From UMGS1279 sp045630265 (GTDB lineage Bacteria; Bacillota; Clostridia; Oscillospirales; Acutalibacteraceae), in the NCBI GenBank assembly GCA_045630265.1, contig JAZQSV010000035.1, forward strand, positions 1 through 37,183: DNA of 37,183 nt, given 5' to 3'. Below the pieces are notes generated by a model. The model did no database searches. It was not told the DNA's origin and was given only the letters and a program-made list of their open reading frames with translations. The position numbers and the translations under genes are program-made. How positions within the stretch are numbered: position 1 is the stretch's first letter; every line of letters starts with the position of its first letter. This document shows, one piece after another, positions 7,201 to 16,048 of this stretch.

Positions 7201-8544
7201 GTGAATCAAAAGTTTAAAGAGCAGTGTATGTCCCTTATGGGAATAGGTTCTGAGCAGTTTGACAATATCTATTCCGAGCTGCCTTTTAAGGGAATCAGAA
7301 TAAACGAAAAAAAGGCAAATTTTGAAAAAGTGCAAAAAAGCTTTTCTTTTGCTTTAGAAAAAACGCCCTTTTATAAAGATGAATATTATGTTCCAAAGAA
7401 TGCTTCGAGACTCGGTAATAACCCATTGCACCACGCGGGCGGTTTTTATGTACAAGAGCCGTCGGCCTCATCGGTGCTATCAATTTTGAATGTTAAAAAA
7501 GGTAGCAAGGTTTTGGATTTGTGCGCCGCTCCCGGCGGAAAATCTACCGGAATAGGAATAGAACAGGAAGGCAGTGGCATTTTATGGTCCAACGAGTACG
7601 TTCGAAAGAGGGCGGCCGCACTGCTTTCCAACCTTGAGCGAATGGGCATTTCAGGGGCCGCCGTTTCTTCCTTCGATGCCGACTACCTTTGTTCTAACCT
7701 TGCGGGATTTTTCGATACCGTTTTGGTCGATGCACCCTGCTCTGGCGAGGGAATGTGGCGCCACAACGAAATGGTGGAAGAGCAGTGGAGCGAGGAGTAT
7801 GTAGATGAGTGCGCCAAAAGGCAAAGAGAAATTTTGTCCGCGGCGGCAAATGCCGTAATATCAGGCGGTCGTCTTATATACAGCACCTGCACTTTTAACA
7901 AAAAAGAAAATGAAGAAACTGTTGTTTGGTTTTTAGAGCATTTTGAAAATTTTAGTCTTAAAAAAATCGAGGCAGATTTTGGTAGGGGCGGTCTTTCGGG
8001 AAATGAGCAAATAGACCAAAAGGTTAAAAGAATCTTTCCAAGTGATGGTGGAGAGGGACATTTTATAGCCCTTTTTGAAAGGGAGAACGACGGTAACTGT
8101 TACCTTGGTGAATATGTAAAGGAAGATATTTCCAAAAAGGAAAAGGAAATTGTTGAAGCTTTTTTAAGGGAAAACTTCCAAAATGATTTTCGTGGAAATT
8201 TTGTCTCCAAAAACGGGCTCGTTTACCTTGTGCCAGAGGGTATGCCAAAGGTAAAGGGCGACGTTTTAAGAATGGGACTTTTTATAGGGGAAATTCGCGG
8301 AAATCGACTGGAACCCTCACATGCTCTTTTTGTGGCCTTTGGGCCAAGGCCGAAAAGAATTTTAAATCTCGACCTTTCGGATGAAAGGGTTACTAAGTTT
8401 TTAAAGGGAATGGAAATTCCTGCCGACACTACCGAAAACGGCTATACCGCAGTAGCGGTGGAGGGAGTGGTTTTTGGCTTTGGAAAGGCATCTAACGGGC
8501 GTATTACCAACAAATACCCAAAAGGACTGCGCCTTATGGGTTAA
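7201..8544 (+). CDS. RsmB/NOP family rRNA (cytosine-C5) methyltransferase, RsmF-like
   Basis: A 447-residue SAM-dependent RNA m5C methyltransferase. It has an N-terminal RNA-binding segment, the SAM site VLDLCAAPGGKST (about 103-115), the VDAPCSGEGMW motif with Cys180, and STCTF with the nucleophilic Cys230. The C-terminal part (about 300-447), with LRMGLFIGEIRGNRLEPSHALFVAFG, is the RsmF/YebU-type extension. The GTG start is supported by CGAAAGGAGTG upstream. The likely target is a cytosine in 16S rRNA, by family; the exact position cannot be read from sequence. Confidence 0.9.
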   Translation: MNQKFKEQCMSLMGIGSEQFDNIYSELPFKGIRINEKKANFEKVQKSFSFALEKTPFYKDEYYVPKNASRLGNNPLHHAGGFYVQEPSASSVLSILNVKKGSKVLDLCAAPGGKSTGIGIEQEGSGILWSNEYVRKRAAALLSNLERMGISGAAVSSFDADYLCSNLAGFFDTVLVDAPCSGEGMWRHNEMVEEQWSEEYVDECAKRQREILSAAANAVISGGRLIYSTCTFNKKENEETVVWFLEHFENFSLKKIEADFGRGGLSGNEQIDQKVKRIFPSDGGEGHFIALFERENDGNCYLGEYVKEDISKKEKEIVEAFLRENFQNDFRGNFVSKNGLVYLVPEGMPKVKGDVLRMGLFIGEIRGNRLEPSHALFVAFGPRPKRILNLDLSDERVTKFLKGMEIPADTTENGYTAVAVEGVVFGFGKASNGRITNKYPKGLRLMG

Positions 8545-8562
8545 GGCTTTTAAAATGGTGGC

Positions 8563-8591
8563 TTTACAAAACAAAAATAATTTGCTATACT
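8563..8591 (+). promoter_or_regulatory. Promoter of the dnaD-dnaI pair
   Basis: TTTACA, a 17-bp spacer and TATACT, 57 nt before the ATG at 8648. Confidence 0.75.
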
Positions 8592-8647
8592 TATTTTACT
8601 AATTTGAAAATTTTATTTTTAAAAAACAAACGGAAAGGAGAGCGCTT

Positions 8648-9571
8648 ATGAATTTTCGTATTAAACCCGAAAAGCTGGGCACCGCATTTATGCTTCCAAG
8701 CGACGTTGTAGATAAAAATATTAAGCTTGCGGGCGCACTTCAGCTAAAGGTTATACTTTTTGCATACCGACATATGGCAGACGGTTTTACCGCCGAAAAA
8801 ATAAGCGAGGCGCTTTCTGTTTCTGTTTCAGACGTTGAGGATGCACTTTTATTTTGGTGTGAGTTGGGGCTAATGGACTGCGACCGTGAGGTAAAATCTC
8901 CTGTAGATACCGTCAAAAAGGTTGCTCCTGCAAAGGCGGTAAAGCCTACGAGGGGTGAGGTCGCAAGGCGGGGCTTAGAGTCTAGCGAAATTGCCTTTTT
9001 GCTTAGCGAAGCCCAGATAAAATTCGGCCGAATGTTAAAGCAGAGCGAAAGCTCAGTGCTTGTTTGGCTGTATGACGATTTAGGCCTTTCTGCCGCCGTT
9101 ATTTTAATGGTAATTGAATATGCGCTGCAGGCGGGTAAATGCAACGTTGGATATATTGAAAAGGTTGGAAAAAACTGGGCGGAAAAGGGAGTAAACTCCA
9201 TAATGGACGCCGAGAATATGATAACTCAGCTTGGTAACGAGCGACTTTATTGGAACGTAATGAGGGCTGCTTTCGGTCTGGATATGAGGGCGCCGAGCGA
9301 GAGTGAAACAAAGCTTGCAAACCAGGTTGTAGGCGAATGGAAGATGGAAAAAGCACTTCTTAAAAAGGCCTACGATATTTGCGTTGACCAAATTGGCAAA
9401 TATCGTGCTTCCTACATAAAAACCATTCTTACCGCTTGGCATAAAAAGGGGATTACCACAGCGGCGGATTTGGAAAAGGAAATCGAATTTGAAGGTAAGC
9501 AAAAACCCAAAAAAGGCGACTACGGCACCTATGACCTTTCGGTGCTAAGTGATATTATTAACGGAGACTGA
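8648..9571 (+). CDS. DnaD-domain replication initiation protein
   Basis: A 307-residue protein of the DnaD/DnaB (DnaB_2) family that helps load the replicative helicase in Firmicutes. It has an N-terminal winged-helix region (about 25-80, AYRHMADGFTAEKISEALSVS), a Lys/Ala linker, then two DnaD-like helical repeats. The first is about 120-190, with MLKQSESSVLVWLYDDLGLSA and VGYIEKVGKNWAEKGV. The second is about 200-290, ending in YRASYIKTILTAWHKKGITT. The double repeat is more like DnaB of Bacillus than DnaD. It sits 2 nt before a helicase-loader gene, which fits a joint role at the origin or in restart. Confidence 0.9.
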   Translation: MNFRIKPEKLGTAFMLPSDVVDKNIKLAGALQLKVILFAYRHMADGFTAEKISEALSVSVSDVEDALLFWCELGLMDCDREVKSPVDTVKKVAPAKAVKPTRGEVARRGLESSEIAFLLSEAQIKFGRMLKQSESSVLVWLYDDLGLSAAVILMVIEYALQAGKCNVGYIEKVGKNWAEKGVNSIMDAENMITQLGNERLYWNVMRAAFGLDMRAPSESETKLANQVVGEWKMEKALLKKAYDICVDQIGKYRASYIKTILTAWHKKGITTAADLEKEIEFEGKQKPKKGDYGTYDLSVLSDIINGD

Positions 9572-9573
9572 TT

Positions 9574-10530
9574 ATGGGATATAATAAAAAGTTTTTGTCT
9601 ATGGCCTTAGCGCAGACAAAGAGTGAGGGAGAAAAGGCTCGCCGCCTTTATGACGCAAGGCTTAACGAAGTGAGAGACCGCCACCCCAGACTTTCCGAAA
9701 TAGAGGCAGAGCTTATGAAAATAGGCCCAATGCTGGGTCTTTCTGCTCTGGGCGGTTATGAGGACAGGGTTATAGCATTAAAGGAAAAATCTGCTGCCCT
9801 TGCAAAGGAAAAGCAAGAAATATTAAAAGAGGTTGGACTTTCTAAATTTGCCTTTAAGTGCAAAGTGTGTGAGGATAGCGGCTACGTGGGCACCAACCTT
9901 TGTGATTGTGTTCTTAAAAGAGCAAAGGAACTTTCCTTTAAGGCACTTTCAGAGGAAATGCCGATAACAGAGAGCCGCTTTGATAATTTTGACCTTAAAT
10001 ACTATAAGACTGATGAAGATAAAGCGGTCATGGAGAAGATTTTTAATTTCTGCATTAAGTATGCAAGGGAGCTGTCAAATAGCTCTCAAAGTCTTATGTT
10101 TTTCGGCGGTACGGGGCTTGGTAAAACCCACCTTTCCCTTGCTATTGCGTCGGTTGCAACCGAAAAGGGTATGGGTGTTGTTTATTCTCCCGTACAAAAC
10201 CTCTTACATAAGCTCGAAAGAGAACATTTTTCCTATAGCGCAGACACACCTCTTTTAGATGATGTTTTGGAGTGTGATTTGCTTATTATGGATGATTTGG
10301 GCGCCGAATTTTCCACAAGCTTTACGGGGGCTCTTATCTATAACATAATAAACACCCGTATTTTGTCGGGCAAACCTACGATTATTAGTACAAATCTGGC
10401 TCCGGAGGAACTTGGTGAACGCTATACCCCAAGGGTTGCTTCAAGAATTTTCGGTTGCTACAATTTAAAGAGCTTTTGTGGAAGCGATATAAGGCAACAA
10501 AAACGTTTAGAAGAGCTTAGAAAAATTTAA
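9574..10530 (+). CDS. Helicase loader, DnaC/DnaI-type AAA+ ATPase
   Basis: A 318-residue AAA+ ATPase that delivers DnaB-type helicase to DNA. It has an N-terminal helical part and a zinc-binding cluster (CKVCEDSGYVGTNLCDC, about 96-112). The ATPase core carries Walker A GGTGLGKTH (about 178-186), Walker B LLIMDDLGAE, sensor I STNLAPEEL and the box VII arginine region RVASRIFG. Transposase helpers such as IstB share this core, but the zinc cluster, length and coupling to the DnaD gene identify a chromosomal loader. Confidence 0.9.
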   Translation: MGYNKKFLSMALAQTKSEGEKARRLYDARLNEVRDRHPRLSEIEAELMKIGPMLGLSALGGYEDRVIALKEKSAALAKEKQEILKEVGLSKFAFKCKVCEDSGYVGTNLCDCVLKRAKELSFKALSEEMPITESRFDNFDLKYYKTDEDKAVMEKIFNFCIKYARELSNSSQSLMFFGGTGLGKTHLSLAIASVATEKGMGVVYSPVQNLLHKLEREHFSYSADTPLLDDVLECDLLIMDDLGAEFSTSFTGALIYNIINTRILSGKPTIISTNLAPEELGERYTPRVASRIFGCYNLKSFCGSDIRQQKRLEELRKI

Positions 10531-10547
10531 GTTAAAGGACCTTAAAG

Positions 10548-10769
10548 ATGACCGAAGAAAAGATTAAAAGAATAAATGAGCTTGCTCGAAAACAAAAGGC
10601 CGAGGGACTGACCGAGGAGGAAAAAGCAGAGCAAGCGGTGCTTAGAAAAGAATATATTGAAAGCTATAAAAGAAGCTTAATTGCCCAGCTTGAAAACACC
10701 TATATTGTGGACGAAAAGGGTAATAAGACCAAGCTTTCTGCAAAAAACGGTGGCAAAAAGTTAAATTAA
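10548..10769 (+). CDS. DUF896 / YnzC family protein
   Basis: A 73-residue cytoplasmic protein matching the UPF0291 family: EEKIKRINELARKQKAEGLTEEE followed by LRKEYIESYKRSLIAQLENTYIVDEKG. Bacillus YnzC has the same two-helix N-terminus and is a short, Lys/Glu-rich protein of unclear function, linked by some work to the SOS-induced yneA-yneB-ynzC operon. It lies 17 nt after the helicase loader. Confidence 0.88.
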   Translation: MTEEKIKRINELARKQKAEGLTEEEKAEQAVLRKEYIESYKRSLIAQLENTYIVDEKGNKTKLSAKNGGKKLN

Positions 10770-10825
10770 AAGCCGGTTTTTGGCGTTTTTGGTGGCTTAA
10801 AACTTAAAAAAATGTGTAAAAACAG

Positions 10826-10854
10826 TTGCTTTTTAATATAACTTATGGTATAAT
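10826..10854 (+). promoter_or_regulatory. Promoter of the rimP-nusA-infB operon
   Basis: TTGCTT, a 17-bp spacer and TATAAT. Confidence 0.8.
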
Positions 10855-10879
10855 CGTAACAGTTAAGATGTGTAGTGTC

Positions 10880-10911
10880 AAAGAGTGGGGCGACCCGCTC
10901 TTTACTTTTTG
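10880..10911 (+). terminator. Attenuator-like terminator in the rimP-nusA leader
   Basis: AAAGAGTGGG pairs with CCCGCTCTTT (one G-T pair) around GCGA, followed by a short T-tract, between the promoter and rimP. NusA-dependent termination in the leader of its own operon is known in Bacillus. The position and weak U-tract here fit such autoregulation. Confidence 0.65.
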
Positions 10912-10931
10912 TTTGAAGGGAGTAGGTATAT

Positions 10932-11387
10932 TTGGCACAAAACCGTACGGCAGACCGCGTAGCAGGTCTTGTCAAAAAGCCCATTGAGGATTTAGGACTT
11001 AAGCTTTGGGACGTAAGGTACGTTAAGGAGGGAGCTTCGTGGTATCTTCGCATTTTTATTGATAAGGAAGGCGGCGTTACTATTGATGACTGCACCGACG
11101 TATCCCACGCAGTTGACCCCATTTTGGATGAGGCAGACCCCATTGATGCCTCCTATTATTTAGAAGTTTGTTCCCCCGGAATAAATAGGGAGCTTAAAAC
11201 CAAAGAGCATTTTACCGCATTTTTGGGAAGTGAAATTACCGTTACCCTTTACAAAGCGGTGGACGGAGTAAAAATCTTTAGCGGAACACTAAAGGAATAT
11301 CAAAACGGACCCGTAATGCTAATAAACGGTGAAGAAAAAGCATTTTCCGAAGCAGAGGTGGCGAAGGCCAACCTATGCGACGAATAA
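10932..11387 (+). CDS. rimP: Ribosome maturation factor RimP
   Basis: A 151-residue factor for 30S assembly. It shows the family pattern VAGLVKKPIEDLGLKLWDVRYVKEGASWYLRIFIDKEGGVTIDDC, DAS-YYLEVCSPGINRELKT and a C-terminal Sm-like barrel with EITVTLYKAV...GTLKEYQ. The TTG start is chosen because GAAGGGAG precedes it at a suitable distance and the protein then begins at the conserved region. It is the first gene of the nusA operon. Confidence 0.94.
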   Translation: MAQNRTADRVAGLVKKPIEDLGLKLWDVRYVKEGASWYLRIFIDKEGGVTIDDCTDVSHAVDPILDEADPIDASYYLEVCSPGINRELKTKEHFTAFLGSEITVTLYKAVDGVKIFSGTLKEYQNGPVMLINGEEKAFSEAEVAKANLCDE

Positions 11388-11421
11388 TATAAATTATATA
11401 CTTTGGAGGTATTTTGGAAAA

Positions 11422-12486
11422 ATGAGTAAGAGTACTAAAGAATTTTTTGCAGCACTTGCCCAAATGGAAGAGGAAAAGGGCATCAGCGCCGAGTTTTTGG
11501 CAGAAAAAATTTCCGCCGCAATTATCACCGCAGTTAAAAAAGAATACGGCGGCAGAGAGATAGTATTTTGTGATATTGACCTTGAAAAGCAAAAGCTTAA
11601 GGTTTACGTTCGCAAAAACGTAGTGGAGGAGGTAGAGGATACCTTTACTGACCTTACCTTAGAGCAGGCGCAGGCATATAAAAAGAGCGCAAAGATTGGC
11701 GACGTGGTTGAAATTAAGCTTGATACCAAAAATTTTGGCCGCATTATGGCTCAAACATGTAAGCATGTTATCCGTCAGGGAATTAAAGAGGCCGAAAAGG
11801 GCCAGACCCTTGCAGAATTTCAGAGCAAAAATCACGAGCTTGTTACCGCAGTTGTTGAAAGAATTGACCCCAAAACCGGTAACGCAACTGTAAATATCGG
11901 TCGTGGCGACGCTGTGCTTTTAAAGGGCGAGCAGGTTCCCGATGAGGTGCTTTACGAGGGCGACCATGTTAAGGTTTACATCGTTGACGTTAAGGAAACC
12001 GAAAAGGGCCCCAAGGCAATTATCTCTCGTACACATCCGGGTCTTGTTAAGCGCCTATTTGAGATGGAGGTTCCTGAGATTTACGACGGAACTATTGAAA
12101 TTAAGGCGGTTTCTCGCCAGGCAGGCGCAAAGAGCAAGCTCGCCGTTTACAGCGCTAATGAGGAAATTGATGCAGTTGGCGCTTGTATCGGTCAGCGCGG
12201 TGCACGTGTTAATCAGATTGTCGAAGAACTTGCGGGCGAGAAAATTGAAATTGTTAAATATTCTGATGACCCTGTAATGTTTATTTCTGAAGCACTTTCC
12301 CCCGCAAAGGTAGTTTCGGTTGAAATTATAAGTGAGGAGCCAAGGGCCTGTAAGGTTACAGTTCCCGATTCACAGCTTTCCCTTGCTATTGGTAACAAGG
12401 GACAAAATGTTCGCCTTGCAGCACGTCTTACCGGCTGGAAGATTGATATTCGCCCCGAAAGCGGATATTACGGAGAGGACGAATAA
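11422..12486 (+). CDS. nusA: Transcription termination/antitermination factor NusA
   Basis: A 354-residue RNA polymerase-associated factor of the short Gram-positive form. It has an N-terminal RNAP-binding domain (about 1-125, MSKSTKEFFAALAQMEEEKGIS), an S1 domain (about 135-200) and two KH domains (about 205-345, with IGQRGARVNQIVEELAGEKIEI and AIGNKGQNVRLAARLTGWKIDI). No C-terminal acidic repeats are present, as expected in Firmicutes. The start at 11422 rather than an in-frame start 93 nt upstream is supported by GGAGGT and by domain alignment. NusA may act on the attenuator upstream of rimP. Confidence 0.96.
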   Translation: MSKSTKEFFAALAQMEEEKGISAEFLAEKISAAIITAVKKEYGGREIVFCDIDLEKQKLKVYVRKNVVEEVEDTFTDLTLEQAQAYKKSAKIGDVVEIKLDTKNFGRIMAQTCKHVIRQGIKEAEKGQTLAEFQSKNHELVTAVVERIDPKTGNATVNIGRGDAVLLKGEQVPDEVLYEGDHVKVYIVDVKETEKGPKAIISRTHPGLVKRLFEMEVPEIYDGTIEIKAVSRQAGAKSKLAVYSANEEIDAVGACIGQRGARVNQIVEELAGEKIEIVKYSDDPVMFISEALSPAKVVSVEIISEEPRACKVTVPDSQLSLAIGNKGQNVRLAARLTGWKIDIRPESGYYGEDE

Positions 12487-12526
12487 TAATATTAAGTAGG
12501 AAAAATATGCTAAAGGAGGATAAGTT

Positions 12527-12790
12527 ATGAAAACAGTTCCGCAAAGGCAGTGCATCGGTTGTATGGAAATGAAACCGAAGAATATGCTTATCCGTGTTGT
12601 TAAAAGCCCAGAGGGTGAGGTTTCGCTTGATGTTACCGGCAAGAAAAACGGCAGGGGCGCATATCTTTGCCATGACCCCAAATGTCTTGAAAAGGCAATA
12701 AAGGCAAAAAAATTACAGCGCGCCTTTAGTATGGATATTTCTGAAGATATTATGGCATCTCTTAAAAAGGAGATGACCGGTCTTGAATAA
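12527..12790 (+). CDS. ylxR: YlxR (RnpM) RNA-binding protein
   Basis: An 87-residue DUF448 protein. The signature RQCIGCMEMKPKNMLIRVV, then GRGAYLCHDPKCLEKAIKAKKLQRAF, matches YlxR, recently described in Bacillus as an RNase P modulator (RnpM). Four cysteines (two CxxC-like pairs) are retained. A strong AAAGGAGG site precedes the ATG. The 3' end overlaps the ylxQ start by 8 nt. Confidence 0.94.
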   Translation: MKTVPQRQCIGCMEMKPKNMLIRVVKSPEGEVSLDVTGKKNGRGAYLCHDPKCLEKAIKAKKLQRAFSMDISEDIMASLKKEMTGLE

Positions 12791-13097
12791 TAAAACACTT
12801 ACTCTGCTTGGCTTTTGCCGTAAAGCGGGACGGCTTACGGTGGGCAGCGCCAAGACAACCGAGCTTTTAAAGGATAAAAAGGGTTGCCTTGTTGTGGTGG
12901 CAGAGGATGTATCTCAAAAAACCGAAAAGGAGCTTAAATATTTTGCCGAGAAAAACAGTTGCGGCAGGGTAATCAGGCTCACCGTTAACACCGATGTCCT
13001 TTCAAAAGCCATCGGAATAAAAGCAGGGGTTGTTGCCACCTGCGATGAGGGCTTTATGAAGGCCATTTTAGAGGAGGAAATAACTTATGGAGATTAA
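12783..13097 (+). CDS. ylxQ: YlxQ, L7Ae-family RNA-binding protein
   Basis: A 104-residue member of the L7Ae/L30e/YbxF kink-turn-binding family: LLGFCRKAGRLTVGSAKTTELLKDKK, then LVVVAEDVSQKTEKELKYFAEKNSCG. The TTG start lies inside the end of ylxR (CTTGAATAA), giving translational coupling. The 3' end overlaps infB by 11 nt. The position between ylxR and infB is conserved in Firmicutes. Confidence 0.92.
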   Translation: MNNKTLTLLGFCRKAGRLTVGSAKTTELLKDKKGCLVVVAEDVSQKTEKELKYFAEKNSCGRVIRLTVNTDVLSKAIGIKAGVVATCDEGFMKAILEEEITYGD

Positions 13098-15633
13098 ATA
13101 CCGCGTTAGCGACGTAGCAAAGGATTTTGCGATTTCTTCTAAGGATATTATAGCTATTTTGGAACCGCTTGGCGGGGAGGCAAAGAAAAGTTCACAGTCT
13201 CTTACTGAAAACGAGCTTGACCTTATCTTCAACACTCTTTCCAAAAAGCACGAGGTTAAAAGCTTCGACGAATATTTTGCAATAGGAAATGAAGTGCGCC
13301 TAAAGGCAGAAAAAGATCGTGAGAACGAGCTTAAAAAGCTTGAACAAATTAAAAAAGAGGCAGCTGCAGAGCGCAAAAAGCGTATGGGCGAGGAGCCAAA
13401 GGCAGAGGTAAAGAGTGAAACTAAGCCGACCCCCAAGAAGACAGAATCCGCAAAAGCGCCTGAGAAGAAGGTTGAGGCTCCTGCACCTAAAAAGACAGAA
13501 ACCGCAGAGCACAAAAAGGCAGAGGTAAAGAGCGAAACAAAGCCGGCGCCTAAAAAGGCGCCCCAGAAAACTGCTCCCGCGACACCCGTGGGAGATCCCA
13601 TTATTATTCCGCCCCAGCCTAAAAAGGAAAAGGCAGGCGGACCTCAGCCCAACCGTGGTCCTGCACAAATTCGCCGTGTAGATACAAGGGCTAATAATAT
13701 TGAGCTTGAAAAGTATAACGAGCGCTATGAGTCTATTGCTCCCGCAAACACTATGCGCGACAATATGCAAAGAAAGCAAAAAATTAAACAAAAATCTCAG
13801 GATTACCGCCGTCCTCAGGGCGCAAAGAGGGAGACAGAGGCCGACAAGCTTCGCAGAATGCAGCTTGAGCGTATCAAGAAAACTCCAATTACCGTTACTG
13901 TCGGCGACGAGATTACTGTTGGTGAGCTTGCCGCTGCTATGAAGAAAACCGCCGCCGAGGTTATTAAGGTTTTAATGAAGCTTGGCGTCATGGCAAGTGT
14001 TACACAGACAATAGATTATGATACTGCCGAAATTGTAGTGCTTGAAATGGGCTGCAAGATTAAAAAAGCGGTTGTTGTTACCATTGAAGAGCAGATTATG
14101 GATGATACCGAGGATACTGCAGAAAACCTTAAGGAGAGAAGCCCCATCGTTGTTGTTATGGGACACGTTGACCACGGTAAAACCTCCCTTTTGGATGCTA
14201 TTCGTAACGCTAAGGTTACCTCTACCGAGGCAGGTGGTATTACACAGCACATCGGTGCTTACAGGGTAAATCACGAAGGCCACGATATTACCTTCCTTGA
14301 TACTCCCGGCCACGCCGCATTTACCGCAATGCGTCAGCGCGGCGCTATGGCTACCGATATTGCAATACTCGTTGTTGCGGCCGACGACGGTATTATGCCC
14401 CAGACCATTGAGGCAATTAACCACGCAAAGGCGGCAAACGTGCAAATTATTGTTGCTATCAATAAAATGGATAAACCCGAGGCCAACCCCGACAGGGTTA
14501 AGCAGCAGCTTACAGAGCATTCTCTCGTTCCTGAGGAGTGGGGCGGCGACGTTATATGCGTTCCCGTTTCTGCTCACACCCACGAGGGTATTGACACTCT
14601 TTTGGAAAACGTACTCCTTGTTGCTGAAATGGCAGAGCTCAAGGCCAACCCCGACCGTAGAGGTAAGGGCGTTGTTATTGAAGCACGTCTTGATAAGGGC
14701 CGCGGTCCGGTTGCTACACTTTTGGTACAAAACGGAACACTTAAAGCGGGCGATATTATAGTTGCGGGCTCTACCGTTGGTAGGGTTAGAAGTATGACCA
14801 ACGAAAATGGTAAGGCACTTAAAGAGGCAGGCCCTGCAGTTCCCGTTGAGATTACGGGTCTTGCCGAGGTTCCCGCCGCGGGTGATGCGTTTGATGCCGT
14901 ATCGGATGAGCGCCTTGCACGTCAGCTTGTTGAACAAAGAAAGCAAAAGGCAAAAGAAGAAGAGTTTAATGCCGCTAAAAAGGTTACTCTTGATAATCTG
15001 TTCTCTCACCTTGAGCAGGGAGAAATGAAGGAGCTTGGCGTTATCGTTAAGGCCGACGTTCAGGGTTCTGTTGAGGCAGTTAGGGAAAGTCTTGAAAAAA
15101 TCTCTAACGAAGAGGTTAGGGTTAAGGTTATCCATGGCGGCGTTGGCGCTATCAATGAGTCGGACGTTGTTTTGGCTGGCACTTCGGGTGCAATTATAGT
15201 TGGCTTTAACGTTCGTCCCGATGCCGTTGCAAAAAGCCTTGCTGAGCGCGACGGTGTTGATATGCGTATGTACCGCGTTATCTATGACTGTATTGAGGAA
15301 ATTACCGCTGCAATGAAGGGTATGCTCGCTCCAAAATTCCGTGAGGTTGCCCTGGGACAAATTGAGGTTAGAAATACCTATAAAATTTCCAGCGTTGGTA
15401 CTATTGCAGGTTGTTACGTTACAAACGGTAAGGTTACAAGAAATGCCGAAATCCGCGTAGTGCGTGACGGTATAGTTCTGACCGAGGACAAAATTTCTTC
15501 ACTTCGCCGCTTCAAGGACGACGTAAAGGAAGTGGCTCAGGGCTACGAATGCGGTATTGGACTTGAAAAATACAACGACGTTAAGGAAGGCGACGTTTTT
15601 GAGGCCTTCATTATTGAGGAATATAGAGATTAG
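13087..15633 (+). CDS. infB: Translation initiation factor IF-2
   Basis: An 848-residue GTPase that places initiator tRNA on the 30S subunit. It has an N-terminal IF2_N motif (YRVSDVAKDFAISSKDIIAIL), then a Lys/Ala/Pro/Glu-rich linker (about 95-190) in which KAEVKSETKPxPKK occurs twice. A second IF2_N module (about 275-335) precedes the G domain from about 359 (GHVDHGKTSLLDAIR, DTPGHAAFTAMR, INKMDKPEANPD). Domains II, III and IV follow to the end. Length is typical for Clostridia. The start is fixed by the ylxQ overlap and TTAGAGGAGG upstream. Confidence 0.97.
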   Translation: MEIKYRVSDVAKDFAISSKDIIAILEPLGGEAKKSSQSLTENELDLIFNTLSKKHEVKSFDEYFAIGNEVRLKAEKDRENELKKLEQIKKEAAAERKKRMGEEPKAEVKSETKPTPKKTESAKAPEKKVEAPAPKKTETAEHKKAEVKSETKPAPKKAPQKTAPATPVGDPIIIPPQPKKEKAGGPQPNRGPAQIRRVDTRANNIELEKYNERYESIAPANTMRDNMQRKQKIKQKSQDYRRPQGAKRETEADKLRRMQLERIKKTPITVTVGDEITVGELAAAMKKTAAEVIKVLMKLGVMASVTQTIDYDTAEIVVLEMGCKIKKAVVVTIEEQIMDDTEDTAENLKERSPIVVVMGHVDHGKTSLLDAIRNAKVTSTEAGGITQHIGAYRVNHEGHDITFLDTPGHAAFTAMRQRGAMATDIAILVVAADDGIMPQTIEAINHAKAANVQIIVAINKMDKPEANPDRVKQQLTEHSLVPEEWGGDVICVPVSAHTHEGIDTLLENVLLVAEMAELKANPDRRGKGVVIEARLDKGRGPVATLLVQNGTLKAGDIIVAGSTVGRVRSMTNENGKALKEAGPAVPVEITGLAEVPAAGDAFDAVSDERLARQLVEQRKQKAKEEEFNAAKKVTLDNLFSHLEQGEMKELGVIVKADVQGSVEAVRESLEKISNEEVRVKVIHGGVGAINESDVVLAGTSGAIIVGFNVRPDAVAKSLAERDGVDMRMYRVIYDCIEEITAAMKGMLAPKFREVALGQIEVRNTYKISSVGTIAGCYVTNGKVTRNAEIRVVRDGIVLTEDKISSLRRFKDDVKEVAQGYECGIGLEKYNDVKEGDVFEAFIIEEYRD

Positions 15634-15645
15634 TTTTGGATTTAT

Positions 15646-15674
15646 AGGGGGCAAGGCCCCCTGAAGTCCCCTAT
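15646..15674 (+). promoter_or_regulatory. Strong hairpin in the infB-rbfA spacer
   Basis: AGGGGGC (15646-15652) pairs with GCCCCCT (15656-15662) around AAG. Overlapping bases ATAGGGG (15644-15650) can instead pair with CCCCTAT (15668-15674) next to the rbfA ribosome binding site. No T-run follows, so it is not an ordinary terminator. A role in transcript processing or in setting rbfA translation is possible. Confidence 0.4.
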
Positions 15675-15688
15675 GAAAGGAAAGCATA

Positions 15689-16039
15689 ATGGCAGATAAA
15701 AAACTTGGAAGAATTACATCAGACGTTGGCTTTGCCATGTCGCAGCTTCTCCGCGAGGTTAAGGACCCAAGGGTAAGCAAGCTTCTTAGCATTGTTAAGG
15801 TGGACGTTTCGGGCGACCTTTCGTATGCCACCTTTTACGTAAGTGCCATTGAGGGAAAGGAAGCTACGGTAGAGTCGGTTAAGGGACTGAAAAGCGCGGC
15901 AGGTTATTTAAGGCGTGAGCTTGGCAGCCGCCTTAAGCTTCGCAAGGTGCCGGAGCTTCGCTTTATAGCAGATGATTCTATCTCTAAAAGCGCCGAAATT
16001 ATGGATATTATAGGCGGCTTTAAAACCTCTGAAAAATAG
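15689..16039 (+). CDS. rbfA: Ribosome-binding factor A
   Basis: A 116-residue KH-like protein for late 16S rRNA and 30S maturation. Family features are the N-terminal LGRITSDVGFAMSQLLREVKDPRVSKLLSIVKVDVSGDLSYATFYVS, then LKSAAGYLRRELGSRLKLRKVPELRFIADDSI. It is preceded by AAAGGAAAG and placed between infB and nrnA, as is usual. Confidence 0.96.
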   Translation: MADKKLGRITSDVGFAMSQLLREVKDPRVSKLLSIVKVDVSGDLSYATFYVSAIEGKEATVESVKGLKSAAGYLRRELGSRLKLRKVPELRFIADDSISKSAEIMDIIGGFKTSEK

Positions 16040-16048
16040 AGGTGCAAT

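Noticed and set aside
10766..10800. Terminator after the YnzC gene
   Set aside because: AAGCC and GGCTT are present, but the stem is short and the loop long, with no clear T-run.
11329..11421. Upstream in-frame start of nusA
   Set aside because: It lies inside rimP, lacks a ribosome binding site and precedes the conserved NusA N-terminus.
13972..15360. Long 462-codon frame antisense to infB
   Set aside because: It is a shadow of the strongly codon-biased infB gene. The translation is Asn/Cys/Leu-rich, has no domain resemblance and no ribosome binding site.
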